64,000 nucleotides of DNA from Conoideocrella luteorostrata (Eukaryota > Ascomycota > Sordariomycetes > Hypocreales > Clavicipitaceae): positions 62,001-126,000 of the forward strand of contig JASWJB010000090.1 of NCBI GenBank assembly GCA_032433595.1, in the 5' to 3' direction. The position numbers and the translations under genes were made by a program. This document shows, piece after piece, positions 45,652 through 55,964 of this stretch (the stretch's first letter is position 1; every line of letters starts with the position of its first letter). The notes beneath the pieces are model-generated. The model saw nothing but the letters and a program-made list of their open reading frames with translations. It did no database searches and was not told where the DNA came from.

Positions 45652-46926
45652 ATGCTCGCGAGAAGACTTCACATCAGGCGGACCATTACGTCTCAATTAG
45701 CGACCCAAGGACGGCATAAAATTTCCAGTGCAAGAGCTACAGAATATTTGCAATGCCATGATCCAGATTTGACAGAATCCCAACGAACGGTGCGGGAAGC
45801 AATTGGAAAGATATGCCAAAAGTACCCGGATGAGTATTGGCTAAAGCGTGAAAAATCCAAGGCTTTCCCAGCCGAACTGTACCAAGATCTAGCTAGGGGG
45901 GGCTGGCTGGGTATTTGCCTCCCTGAAAAGTATGGAGGATCCGGCCTGGGAATCGCAGAGGCAAGCACAATGATGCAGACGATTGCGGAATCTGGTGGTG
46001 GCATGCAGGCAGCCTCGGCAGTGCACATCAACATTTTCGGGCTGGAGCCGGTCGCCAAGTTTGGGACAGAAGCGCAAAAAAAGCGGTTTCTGGAACCTCT
46101 TATTGCGGGCAAGGAGAGGGCATGTTTCGCCGTGACGGAGCCCAACACGGGACTTGACACGCTGAGGTTGCAGTCGAGGGCGGTCCGCGAGGGTGATCAC
46201 TACATTCTCTCGGGCCAGAAGACGTGGATAACCACTGCACAAAGCGCCAACAAGATACTGATACTGGCGCGCACGACCCCGTTGGACCAGGTAAGGAAGA
46301 AATCGGAGGGGCTGTCGCTCTTCTACACGGATCTGAATCGCAACCCCCAAATCCAGATCTCCGAGATCGACAAGATGGGTCGCGGAGCTATTGATAGCAA
46401 CACGGTCTTGTTTGACGGGTGGAAAGTGCCCATTGACGACAGAATCGGAGAGGAAGGCCACGGTTTCAAGATGATCATGCATGGCATGAATGCGGAGCGA
46501 ATATTAATTGGCTGCGAAGCGCTTGGACTGGGATATGCCGCGTTGAGACGAGCCGCGCTGTATGCCAAAGAACGTATTGTGTTTGGTCGGCCGATCGGAC
46601 AGAACCAAGCAATCCAGCATCCTTTGGCCGACAGCTGGATGCATCTCGAGGCGGCTCGGTTGATGCTGTCGCAAGCTGCAAAGATGTACGACCAAGGCTA
46701 CGAGGACGGAGAATTCGCAAATGCGGGCAAATACCTCGCCGCCGAAGCCGCCTTCCAGGCCTGTGAACGGGCTGTCATGTCTCACGGCGGTATGGGATAT
46801 GCCAGGGAATACCACGTCGAGCGGTATTTGAGGGAGGTGCTGATCCCGCGCATCGCCCCTGTAACAAAAGAAATGATATGTAACTACATTGGGCAGAAAG
46901 TCCTGGGTCTGCCTCGGTCATATTAA
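45652..46926 (+). CDS. Acyl-CoA dehydrogenase, probably mitochondrial
   Basis: A 424-residue intronless frame. The N-terminal 30 residues are Arg-rich and lack acidic residues (MLARRLHIRRTITSQ), a likely mitochondrial presequence. Acyl-CoA dehydrogenase landmarks follow: the N-terminal helical domain, the beta domain with FAVTEPNTGLDT and the FAD-contact stretch GQKTWITTA, and the C-terminal helices with AERILIGCEALG and SHGGMGYAREYHVERYLREV. The segment after the HGGMGYAREYH motif ends RIAPVTKEM instead of the YEGTSEI seen in short-chain enzymes, so the subfamily is an atypical one. It should desaturate an acyl-CoA with FAD and pass electrons to ETF. The pairing with the CoA-transferase suggests it oxidises that enzyme's product. 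Confidence 0.88.
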   Translation: MLARRLHIRRTITSQLATQGRHKISSARATEYLQCHDPDLTESQRTVREAIGKICQKYPDEYWLKREKSKAFPAELYQDLARGGWLGICLPEKYGGSGLGIAEASTMMQTIAESGGGMQAASAVHINIFGLEPVAKFGTEAQKKRFLEPLIAGKERACFAVTEPNTGLDTLRLQSRAVREGDHYILSGQKTWITTAQSANKILILARTTPLDQVRKKSEGLSLFYTDLNRNPQIQISEIDKMGRGAIDSNTVLFDGWKVPIDDRIGEEGHGFKMIMHGMNAERILIGCEALGLGYAALRRAALYAKERIVFGRPIGQNQAIQHPLADSWMHLEAARLMLSQAAKMYDQGYEDGEFANAGKYLAAEAAFQACERAVMSHGGMGYAREYHVERYLREVLIPRIAPVTKEMICNYIGQKVLGLPRSY

Positions 46927-48688
46927 CAATACAGATGCGCTGTGGTTATGTTGCATAGTTATTCGAGTCATGGAGCAGTGCACGGAAGAACAAAGACTGC
47001 AATTTATCGGGCTGTTTGCGCATGGCTGGAACAGTTAGTAATTCATACAACGGGTTCGGCGCCTTGTGGTGAAACCCATGCGAATTGCCCTAGCATAGAC
47101 ATTACCAATGAATGGCCAAGAACATCGGCCAAGTCAGAGCAGGCCATAGTAGATCGACTGCACAGCTACTCCATACATAGTCTTTTCTTCCCGCTCCGCG
47201 TCCAAACCTCTCCGACAATGCTGGCTGGCTGGATGGCCCTGTTGGACGCTGTTCTCCACCAACCCCAATAGTCTACTCCGTACCCCGTAGAATGCTTGGA
47301 ATCAGGCCGGGCAGTCGCCGGCGGCGCTGAAAGGAGCCAGGCCACGGGCGTGTACGGAGCAATTGAAGCAGCGACAAGATTAAATGGCTTTTTGCACTCC
47401 GCCGTATTCTGCAATTGAGGCGGGACAGAGGGGAAGTAGCCACGCACCTGATAGATTAATCGAGACATCGGGGCTTTCCCGACGCGCTCAGCCTCTGATC
47501 TGGATGTCTTGATTAATTTGTCGGCACCTTGGTAGCTACCCACTACCCAGAAAAAAGAGGCTATATTGGTGGCTGACTGCCTTTCGTGAATCTCCAATCG
47601 GCCTCGAAGTCGAATCCTACCCACCCACTACGGGCATCTGCCGGTGGATGCATTTGAAACCGGTGCGTCAGGCAAGGAGTCGTGCCGTCACTGGTGACGC
47701 TCTCGCTCACGGGATGCCATTGGCCAACCCCGTGCTCCTGCTCCCCGACTCTACGAAGGCCTTTTGGTGGCTCACGAACGTGTCCTGTTCATCGGGGCAC
47801 CGTGGATGTTCCTCTCTGTTCCGCAGGTGCGTCTGTCCTTAAAATGACGTGGAAAGGGGCGGCTTTACGTCCTTGTGGTTGGGTTGGCCGTGTGCGCAGC
47901 CAACACGTTCGGTGATTATCCGAGCATGTTTACTGTATTTACCGTGTCTTGCTGTGGCGAAGTATGTGATGAGCACTCCCCCATGGCGTCAACAATAACG
48001 CCAAAAGCCTCTCATCACATATTACAGAGTACCGGGCACCGAGTGCGGAGTAGACCAGCTAGCTAGTCACCGGGTATCTTCAGGAAGTGCATGACGGGAC
48101 GGCAGAGTTTGTTCACTCAGGAGTACGCCGTCCGCCCTCTGCTGGTCCTTGCGGCTCGGGCCAGCCGTAGCTATTTGGAGTCCTGTCGGGGTTTTATTTT
48201 TGCCCGATTCCAGTCCATGAAACGACTAATAATAGCCGCGACAGTCTGTTTGCGCGAATTGTTCATGCTGCTACAGGCTTTGTGCTGAGGGAGACTGCAC
48301 TTGAACAGAAATGCGTTTCTATTGCGCGACTCAAGTCTCTGTGGGGAGACCGAGTATCTACGGCGTTGTATCACTGCGCTGTGGCTCATGTTGCACTGCC
48401 TGCCTGCCTGTCCCGAGCGAAGTCACGAAATAACAATGCCTAGCTAGTAAGCAAAACGTGCGCCAACAGGAAAGCTTAATCTCCAGATCCATGCAATGTA
48501 CAGTCAGTGAAATATTGTTCGTTGCTCCATGCGGAGCAGACTGCAGATATATAAACCTCCAGACGCCCCCCCCGACCTCACCTGCCGATATTCTTCATCA
48601 ACACTCAACTTCTTGTCTAAACTCAAATATCTGACCAGTATCGAATCTTTATAATCTTTTCACTCTTCATCTACATCAAACACTCAAA
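46927..48688. other. Intergenic, no supported gene
   Basis: Short unassignable frames only. The region holds a TACTCCGTA motif at 47274-47282 and related CGGAGTA sequences near 48025-48055. The last 150 bases are the promoter and leader of the small wall-protein gene. Confidence 0.5.
48548..48555 (+). promoter_or_regulatory. TATA box of the small wall-protein gene
   Basis: TATATAAA lies 141 bases before the ATG at 48689. A long pyrimidine-rich leader follows, including CAACTTCTTGTC and TTTTCACTCTTCATC, and AACACTCAAA precedes the ATG. This layout is typical of highly expressed fungal secreted-protein genes. Confidence 0.65.
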
Positions 48689-49013
48689 ATGAAGTTCACC
48701 GCCCTTCTCATCGTCGCTTCCGCCATTGGCGTTCAGTGCGCCACCACGACCTCGACCGCGGCCACCTCTGCCGTTACAAAGGCAACCGACAAGGCTACGT
48801 AAGTTCCAGAATAGAAAATCCAAGATCAAATCCCCCCCCGGGGATCAGATGGTATTAACAAAGTTACTGCCTAGTACCACTGCCGCGTCCCAAAGCGGTT
48901 CCAAGTCCACCGCAGTCGCTACTACGACCTCCAAGGCCGGAGTTCCACGAAATGCCGCGGTCCCTGGAGCCGGTTTGGCTGCTCTTTTGGCCGTCGGCGC
49001 CTATGTCGCATAA
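48689..49013 (+). CDS. Small Ser/Thr-rich GPI-type cell wall protein
   Basis: Two exons, 48689-48798 and 48875-49013 (intron 48799-48874, GTAAGT to CCTAG), encode 82 residues. The signal peptide is MKFTALLIVASAIGVQCA. The mature part is almost all Thr, Ser, Ala and Lys, ending in a hydrophobic tail (AGLAALLAVGAYVA) preceded by small residues, as expected for a GPI anchor signal. It should sit in the plasma membrane or wall, heavily O-glycosylated. The unspliced frame starting at 48726 is not real. No family name; many fungi carry such short mucin-like genes. Confidence 0.82.
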
Positions 49014-51869
49014 AAATATTCCAGGATAGTCTAGATGAATGCAAATCTTTACCTCTATGGGTGTACGATAGGAAGATGTCTACTTTGTGTTTGAGATTGT
49101 CGCTTTCTCTAGTAACTTTAGTGCCTAGGTGTGCTTTGAAGAAGACTAGCCGAATGAAGGTTATGCCGGGGTCCAAATTAAAGTTCCCCCCCGTATTCCG
49201 TCTAATATGTGCCTTCCGTGGAGCCAGCCGAAACCTTCTAAGCTGTGGCGCTCGATGAATGACAGCGTTGCTATGTAACTAAGACGAAATATTGCTTTTA
49301 GAGAAAATGCGGCGTCTTCATAAAGCAAGAGCGAGCTATTATCTCTTTGGAAAAAAGCTGTTCATGAGATAGCCTGTGAAATCGCATCCCCACTGGCTCT
49401 GATTCCAGGGCCTCCAATACACTGCAATCTTTGTTACCACATGCAAATGTCTGTGAAATTGCAACAAACAAGTTGAATGTCTCTTAGAGTATGAATGCGC
49501 GGTGGTTCCCCAGGCACTGGTGTCATAGCCGGACTTTCCCAAAATCCTGGGCTCCATTGTGTGTCGCAGCCTTCCAAACGAGGCGCGACAAATCCACCGT
49601 CAGCACTCCGTACTCCGTAAGAATAGGCCCTAAACAGTGGTACGCCCAAACCAATACCAGCGAAGAAGCAGACCGACATGGTGCAATTCATGCAGTATGA
49701 CTCCATTACTAGTAGACAACGTATTTTTGTTTTACTCTCGGCCAGTTCCGAAATGGAATGTCTCATTAGCGCGGCGTTTGCCCAGCTGGCCGTGCAGGCT
49801 GATGAGGCTAAGCAAGCCGCACTTGGGATGATCGACCAACGCCAGAGACCAGCTCGGCAAGGTTCCGTGGTTATTTACCCCTGAAACTTCTTGTCGCGGC
49901 ACCAGTAGAACGAGTGTTGTCGTAGGACATTGGATACTCCGTACGGAGTGACTGTCGACTGCATCAGATGCCAAGCCGCGGTTCTGCGACGCTGGCGATC
50001 CCGTTACCTAGATAGCCCAGCTATTATCAACTGTAGCAACGCAGTGACTGGTGAGCGCTTGTATTCTAGCGCATGCGTCGGCGCCTATGTTGCCCTATTC
50101 GCTCGATACGAGATGTCACATTCGATCCCCGACGGCAGAAATGCTGGCAGACCGATCCGGATGCTCTATTGGTTCGGCAGGGGAATGCGCCACGACACTG
50201 GCAGTATGAGCCAAAAGCTCACATGTACTGCTGGCGAATACAACGCCATCTTATCAGTATTATTTTAAAATGCTTATGCCGAGAGATTTTATGGCAAGCG
50301 TCCCCAGGATTGTCTCTGCTCAAAGCGTAGACATTGCGCGACTTTGGCTATTAATTGTGATTCGAAGGCGCAGCGTGAACCACGTATGTTGGTTTCAGTG
50401 CAATGAAACCGTTCCGCTTGATTGAAATATTTGACGTATTGGTTGCAATTTTTTTTAATTTTTTTTTAAATTTTTTTTTTTTTTTGACTTGGTGCAATAC
50501 CTGAGGCCAGTCAACCTCAGTAGAATGGGCAAGCACGCTGGGACATGAATGGTTGAAGCATAGATGATGCTTGAAACGGTGAATCTTGAGAGAACATGCT
50601 GTGACACCCAAGGGTTGCAAGACGGAAACAGGATTCCACGGCTTTGTAGTAGCGTTAGATTTTCTGAGAAAAGATGGCTTGATGGCAATGCATCACAAAT
50701 ACGGTCCACGTGAAAGCAGCAGCGCCACGAGATGTTATAGTCTTGTATATTGAGTGGTGGCAGCTTACCCCATGCTTTTCGGCCGAGAACACAGAACACA
50801 CTCGGGCATAATTAAACCGAGGCATCGATTCAACCAAAGGGCAGAACATCATAACTAACTACTCAATCTAAATCGTTTTCGGCAGCTCCCTGCTTTTCCA
50901 AGAGATGCTGACAAAATACACTATATGCTGTTCGAGCTGAAATAATACCATGTTTTGCATTGCACGAAACCATAGAGTCGTGTAAACGATTGTAATGAAC
51001 ATGTCGGTCCGACGTCCTCGCGGGCCGCCGGTCGTCGATAATGCTGAGACGAATGATGCGTGGTACGACACCGACGACCTCACATCGCGGAAGGACGCTT
51101 GGCGTCTTGGATCTGGATTACCTGCTTTCTAGAAGCTATCAGCTCGGCGAGTTTGCGCCATATTATAATCGGGACATGTGCAAATGATACGATGCGCCAG
51201 TTTAGTGTTTGCAGGTGGAACCAGCTGTGGGATATAGAGATTCTTATATTAAGCATGATGAACTAACATGTGGTCTGCATGGCCTGATACAGCAGTCTAG
51301 AGGGGCTTGGTTTACATAAACCAAAAACGGTCAATTCTTCGAAACATAGCCTCTGATTTTACTAAATCTTGGGCAATGAGCTGCCAAGCATTAATTGCCT
51401 CGTCTTTTGGACATTAAAACCTAAACAGCTGCTACAGTCACTTCCACCGGGCTTGCTCTGGCCAAATACCGGAGATTATAAACACCTATCACTATGATTC
51501 CGAGGTAGTTGGGCGGTTAATACTGCTAATCGGCTCCACTGCAGGAATAATATTCGGCACAAGAAGGTAGCAGCACTAAGCGAGTAGTCAGCAGAGATTG
51601 GGTTGCTGTGGCGGGATTTACCTGCGAGGAAGTTCTGGTCTTCGAATGTAACAACCCAATTTCGGGAAGGTTACTTCGGAATCAAGTTGTAAACCTCATA
51701 AAAATCAGAACATTATATTTCTCGGTAAATCTACAACATACAAAAGGGCAATATACATATATAGGTCTCTTCAACTTTGTGAAGCTTGTTGTTAGATCCT
51801 AAACAATCAATCACTCAGACAGGTTTCAAGACAGTTCGCAAAGCCTCATTCTCAACAAAATCCGGCAAT
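49014..51869. other. 2.8-kb stretch without a recognisable gene
   Basis: Open frames (for example 49678-49884, 49930-50268, 50455-50799) overlap on both strands and show no domain. Features visible are TACTCCGTA at 49611-49619, a 14-bp palindrome ACTCCGTACGGAGT (49936-49949) and a T-rich low-complexity tract at about 50450-50485. The sequence before 51870 is the subtilase promoter. Confidence 0.5.
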
Positions 51870-53243
51870 ATGCGGTTCTCAAACCTCTTCGTTTTGCTCC
51901 CAGCCGTCTTGGCCGCTCCGCTCACGGAAAGGAGCGAGCCTGCGCCTCTCATTGAAGTCCAGGAAGACGTGAGGGCCAAGGTCATACCCAACAAGTATAT
52001 CGTCATGTTTCGCAACAACATTGAGGTTGCGCAAGTGCAAGGAGCAATAGGAAACCACTCCGTGACCGCTGATTATGTTTTTGAGGATGTCATCAAGGGT
52101 TTCGCGGGGACACTCGATGATGCTGCCATAGAGGCTCTTCGCAACCGCCCTGACGTAAGGTCCACTACAATCACCTACGTATGGGGCTCGTACACACATG
52201 ACTAAACCTGATTAAACTAGGTTGACTATATCGAGAGAGACACTGTTTTCAGCCTTGATTGCATCCCATTGACGGTCCAACGCGGCGCGCCTTGGGGCCT
52301 CGGCCGCATTTCCAACAGACGCAAGGGAATCAAGTTCTACCGCTTCCAGCGGTCCGCCGGAGCCGGTACCTGCGCATACATTGTTGATACAGGTATCGAC
52401 GACAAGCACAAGGTAGGTAGAGTTGGTTACAAATGAGCACTTAGCATGCTAAGCCCCCCATGCAGGAATTCCAACGCCGTGCCAAGCAGCTCAAGTCCTT
52501 TATCGAAGGCCAACCGACAGACGGCCATGGTCACGGCACTCACTGTGCCGGAACCATTGGCTCCAAAACGTATGGCGTCGCTAAAAAAAACCAAGCTCTT
52601 CGGAGTAAAGGTACTGGATGACAGGGGCTCAGGCACCTTGTCGGGCATCATCGCCGGCTTGAACTTTGTTGCCCAGGACCATAAAAAGCAAAAGTGTCCG
52701 AAGGGAGTCGTCGTCAATATAAGTCTCGGCGGCCCGTACTCTAGAGCTTCAAACGAAGCTGTGGCGGCATTGGTTCGCAGCGGCGCCTTTGTCGCGGTCG
52801 CAGCCGGGAACGGCAGACAAGATGCCGCCAGAACGTCGCCTGCATCTGAGCATTCCGCCTGCACGGTCGGCGCGTCTGATATCAACGATAATTTCGCCGG
52901 CTTTTCCAACTTTGGAAAGTCGGTGTCCGTAATCGCTCCTGGTGTGGAGGTTCTGTCTACCATCCCGGGCGGAAGGACCGTGCGTTCTCCAAAATGTTCT
53001 CATCTAATGGCCGCAAATGAAGACTTGCTAACCAAGACAATCTCACAGGCAACTCTGACCGGCACCTCCATGGCCTCACCTCATATTGCTGGTCTTGCTG
53101 CGTACCTCGGCGCGAAGGAGAACATTCAAGGCGGGAACGTTTGCCGCCGCATCCAGCAGCTTGCTCTCCGGGGAACCGTGAGGACGGTCCCACGCGGCAC
53201 TGTCAATGCCCTGGCATTCAATGGTGCTGGATCAAATTGTTAA
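51870..53243 (+). pseudogene. Subtilisin-like (proteinase K family) secreted protease with a frameshift
   Basis: Exons 51870-52154, 52221-52412, 52466-52979 and 53049-53243. It has a signal peptide (MRFSNLFVLLPAVLAAP), an inhibitor-I9 propeptide (about 35-100) and an S8 catalytic domain. The triad is readable: Asp in IVDTGID (about 151), His in GHGHGTHC (about 182) and Ser in GTSMASPH, with the oxyanion region AAGNG. At 52583-52590 an A8 run puts the His half and the Ser half in different frames, so the protein as written stops about 16 codons after the run. All else looks healthy, so this is a fresh mutation, a sequencing error or programmed slippage. Such proteases (Pr1 type) digest insect cuticle or other protein. 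Confidence 0.88.
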
Positions 53244-53448
53244 CGTGTTGACAGGCCAACGCGATTCGCAGTGAGTTGAAGACGAGGACATTCATTCTGT
53301 TCATCGGGCCGTTCAACACGGCTCATAGAGTAGTATAAATAAAGTACTTTCCGGAGCACAAAGTCTGTGTGAAGAAGCTACACGAATTGCATTTCGATGC
53401 AGAGTCAGGAAAGATTGGTTCTTATAAACTCCAGATCCTCTGTAATGT

Positions 53449-55421
53449 CTAGTTTTCTTCATAAGCGTATAAACCCTCCTCAAGACCCTTAATTTGAAGC
53501 GCCAATAGTTGAGAGTAGTACCGACAGAGCGCCATATTACCTCCGTGGTACCAGAACCCTGGGTGACCACTTCTCTGCCATATTGTACGCCATTCGCCCT
53601 CCTCAGTTAACCCCCATACATCTGCAACTCTATCGGCCACAGCATCCCCGAAAATTTGCCGTGCTTGGCTCTTCATGCTTTGATACCCGGTAGCCAGAAC
53701 AATTTCATCCGCCTCAAGCTCAGAGCCGTCGGCAAAGCGTATGCCATGAGGGAGAATCTCGCTAATTTCTTGGCCTTGCTTTACCTTGATCTTCCCATCG
53801 ACAATCAACTTCGATGCCCCGACGTCGATGTAGTAACCCCCGCCCCGTTGGTAATACTTGAAGAACAGCCCGGCGTCATCTGGCCCGTTGTCAACCTTGA
53901 ATCCAACCTTTTGCAGCCCTTGCAGGAGGTCTTTGTCGTGTTCCCGCTGAGCTTTACCAACCTCCACCTGGATGGCCTTGAGCATGCTGTTGGGCATGCC
54001 ATGGAGAATCATATCGGCATCATCAACGGGCGGCGCATCCTCTGAATAGAGTCCTTTGAGTGCTATGTCAGTAATGGAATAAGATGAGACGACATGTGTG
54101 CTCGATCGCTGCACGATGGTCACGTCATAGCCCTTTTCCACAAAATCTTGCGCAATGTCATGCCCGGAGTTACAACAGCCCACCACGACAGCCTTTGAAC
54201 CCCGGCCTTCATCTCGAGCTCCTGAAAACTCTGCCGAATGGCAAATGCTATGCCCAGCGAAATTCTCGATGCCCTTGATCGTTGGTAGGTATTTCTGGCC
54301 CGAGTGGCCTGTGGCTTGTATGATATGGCGGGGATGAAAGGTTCGTGTTTCCGACGATCCATCGGCCATTTTGCGCAGAATGCCAACTGTCCAGGCGCAT
54401 TTGCTATCATCCCAGGAAGTGCCAATCAGCTCTGATCTCATCCACACGTTCAATTCCATGATATCTGCGTATGACTGAAACCAATCCGCCAGCTTGTCCT
54501 TGGGCGTGAAAATGGGCCATTGTGGAGGAAAGTTCATATACGGCATGTGGTCAAGCCACACTGGGTCGTGCAATACTAATTGGTGATAACGATTTCGCCA
54601 GTTGTCTCCAATGCGCTCGTTCCTGTCGATAATGAGGGCATTCACCCCGAGCATTTTCAACCGAACCGCCGCCGTCAAACCAGCCTGTCCCGCACCTTTT
54701 GATGTGCTGTTAGATACATCTGGTAACATGTTGGAAGGAATGATTTAGGATTAAGTGACGAACCGACAATGAGAACGGCAGGTTTACTGCCATCTGTATA
54801 ATCTCTGGCCAGTGCCCTTCGATCTGCCCAGTTCTTTCTCCCCGGCTGGCCACCATGGCTGACGCCCTGAGGGCGACCGAAGAAAGTGCCTTCATCATGG
54901 CCCTTCAGTCCGCGCAAGCTTGTATATATAGTAAAAATCTTCCACCCTCCATCCTCGTACGCCAGTCGAATGAGACCATCTCCGGATCCTAGCACGGATT
55001 CAATTGACAAGAATGCATGGACCCCAAGCACTTTGCCTGCGCCGTCAAGCGGTGCCAGCATGGGTTGACGGCTCGGGGTGCTCTTGTCAATGGTAATATT
55101 TTTGATTCGAAATCCGTCCTTAGACTTTGCGCACATCTGCAGAAATTCTGCTATGGGCACAGGTCCTTGGATGGTTCGGAAATTCCATGAAAGCATCAAG
55201 TGGTCACGCCAATAGCCATGCGAGGTGAATAAACTAGCCGTAGTCTTGAAAGTTGGATCGGCCAGACTCTTGTTGAGCTCGTTCACCACCTTCTCAACTG
55301 CATCGCAAGGGTCAACATTTCCAGCGTCTGTTGGCTGGGGGAATTGTGTAAGGGCAATATTGACGGTGCCAGGTAAGAACTGCACAGTCGGTGGGGTTCC
55401 GTCTACCGCAGCAGTAGCCAT
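53449..55421 (-). CDS. Flavin-dependent monooxygenase with N-terminal NTF2-like domain
   Basis: Two exons on the minus strand, 55421-54764 and 54695-53449 (intron 54763-54696, GTTCGT to AAAAG), encode 634 residues. The splice makes LIVGAGQAGL, the FAD-binding glycine motif, at about 217-226. A SnoaL/NTF2-like domain (about 45-190) precedes it. Further landmarks are FAGHSICHSAEF (about 365-376, the FMO/BVMO fingerprint FxGxxxHSxxF), VVGCCNSGHD (NADPH site, about 390-399) and ATGYQS near the end. It should use NADPH and oxygen to hydroxylate or Baeyer-Villiger oxidise a small molecule. It is tandem with an acyltransferase and a Zn2Cys6 regulator on the same strand. Confidence 0.88.
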
Positions 55422-55964
55422 TGTTGCAGTTGTTGAAGTTGTCGATGTTGTCGACGTACTGGTCGTGAGTTTATGGATTCGAGTGTTGCTTGGTTGAGGG
55501 GTTTCAGCCGCCTGTGCGAGTGCGGAGCGACCTTTTTATCAGTTTCGGTGCCCAACTTATCATTGCGAAGAAGCAGCCCTTATCCCAGCAGGGTCAGTTC
55601 AGCCGCTCGTTGTACCGCTCATTGTACCACGGCAGGTGCGCGCGCAGTGATGTCAATTATTGTGTCACTGTGGCGGGGCCTTCTTGCAGGACACTAACGA
55701 CATCCGATGGGCCGGGCGAATGAAGCCGGGAGATGGGAGATGGGGGAAAGGAATACGCATGGGCGAAGCACTTTGCCGGCAGATGTTGATAAGAGTAGCC
55801 GTTTCAATTCAAATGCGTCTACAGAGTACAGAGCAAATTGTAGTTATTCTCCTTGTGTAGCTCCGTCAACGAACAGGCCTCCTCGTGCGTGACGGGATAT
55901 GGACTGCACCAAAGATAGGTGACGGTACTGTTTATGTTTCCTCTAAACTCTCAAATTCATTATT
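55422..55964. other. Intergenic between tandem minus-strand genes
   Basis: Promoter of the monooxygenase gene plus the 3' region of the acyltransferase gene. Repeats of GTTGTCGATGTTGTCGAC-type sequence at about 55430-55460 lie immediately upstream of the monooxygenase ATG. No gene supported. Confidence 0.5.

Noticed and set aside
45889..46482. 197-codon minus-strand open frame over the acyl-CoA dehydrogenase gene
   Set aside because: Shadow of the GC-rich coding strand; the plus-strand product is unambiguous.
50450..50485. T-rich tract as a poly-A tail of a LINE element
   Set aside because: No reverse transcriptase sequence or target duplication beside it; simple low complexity explains it.
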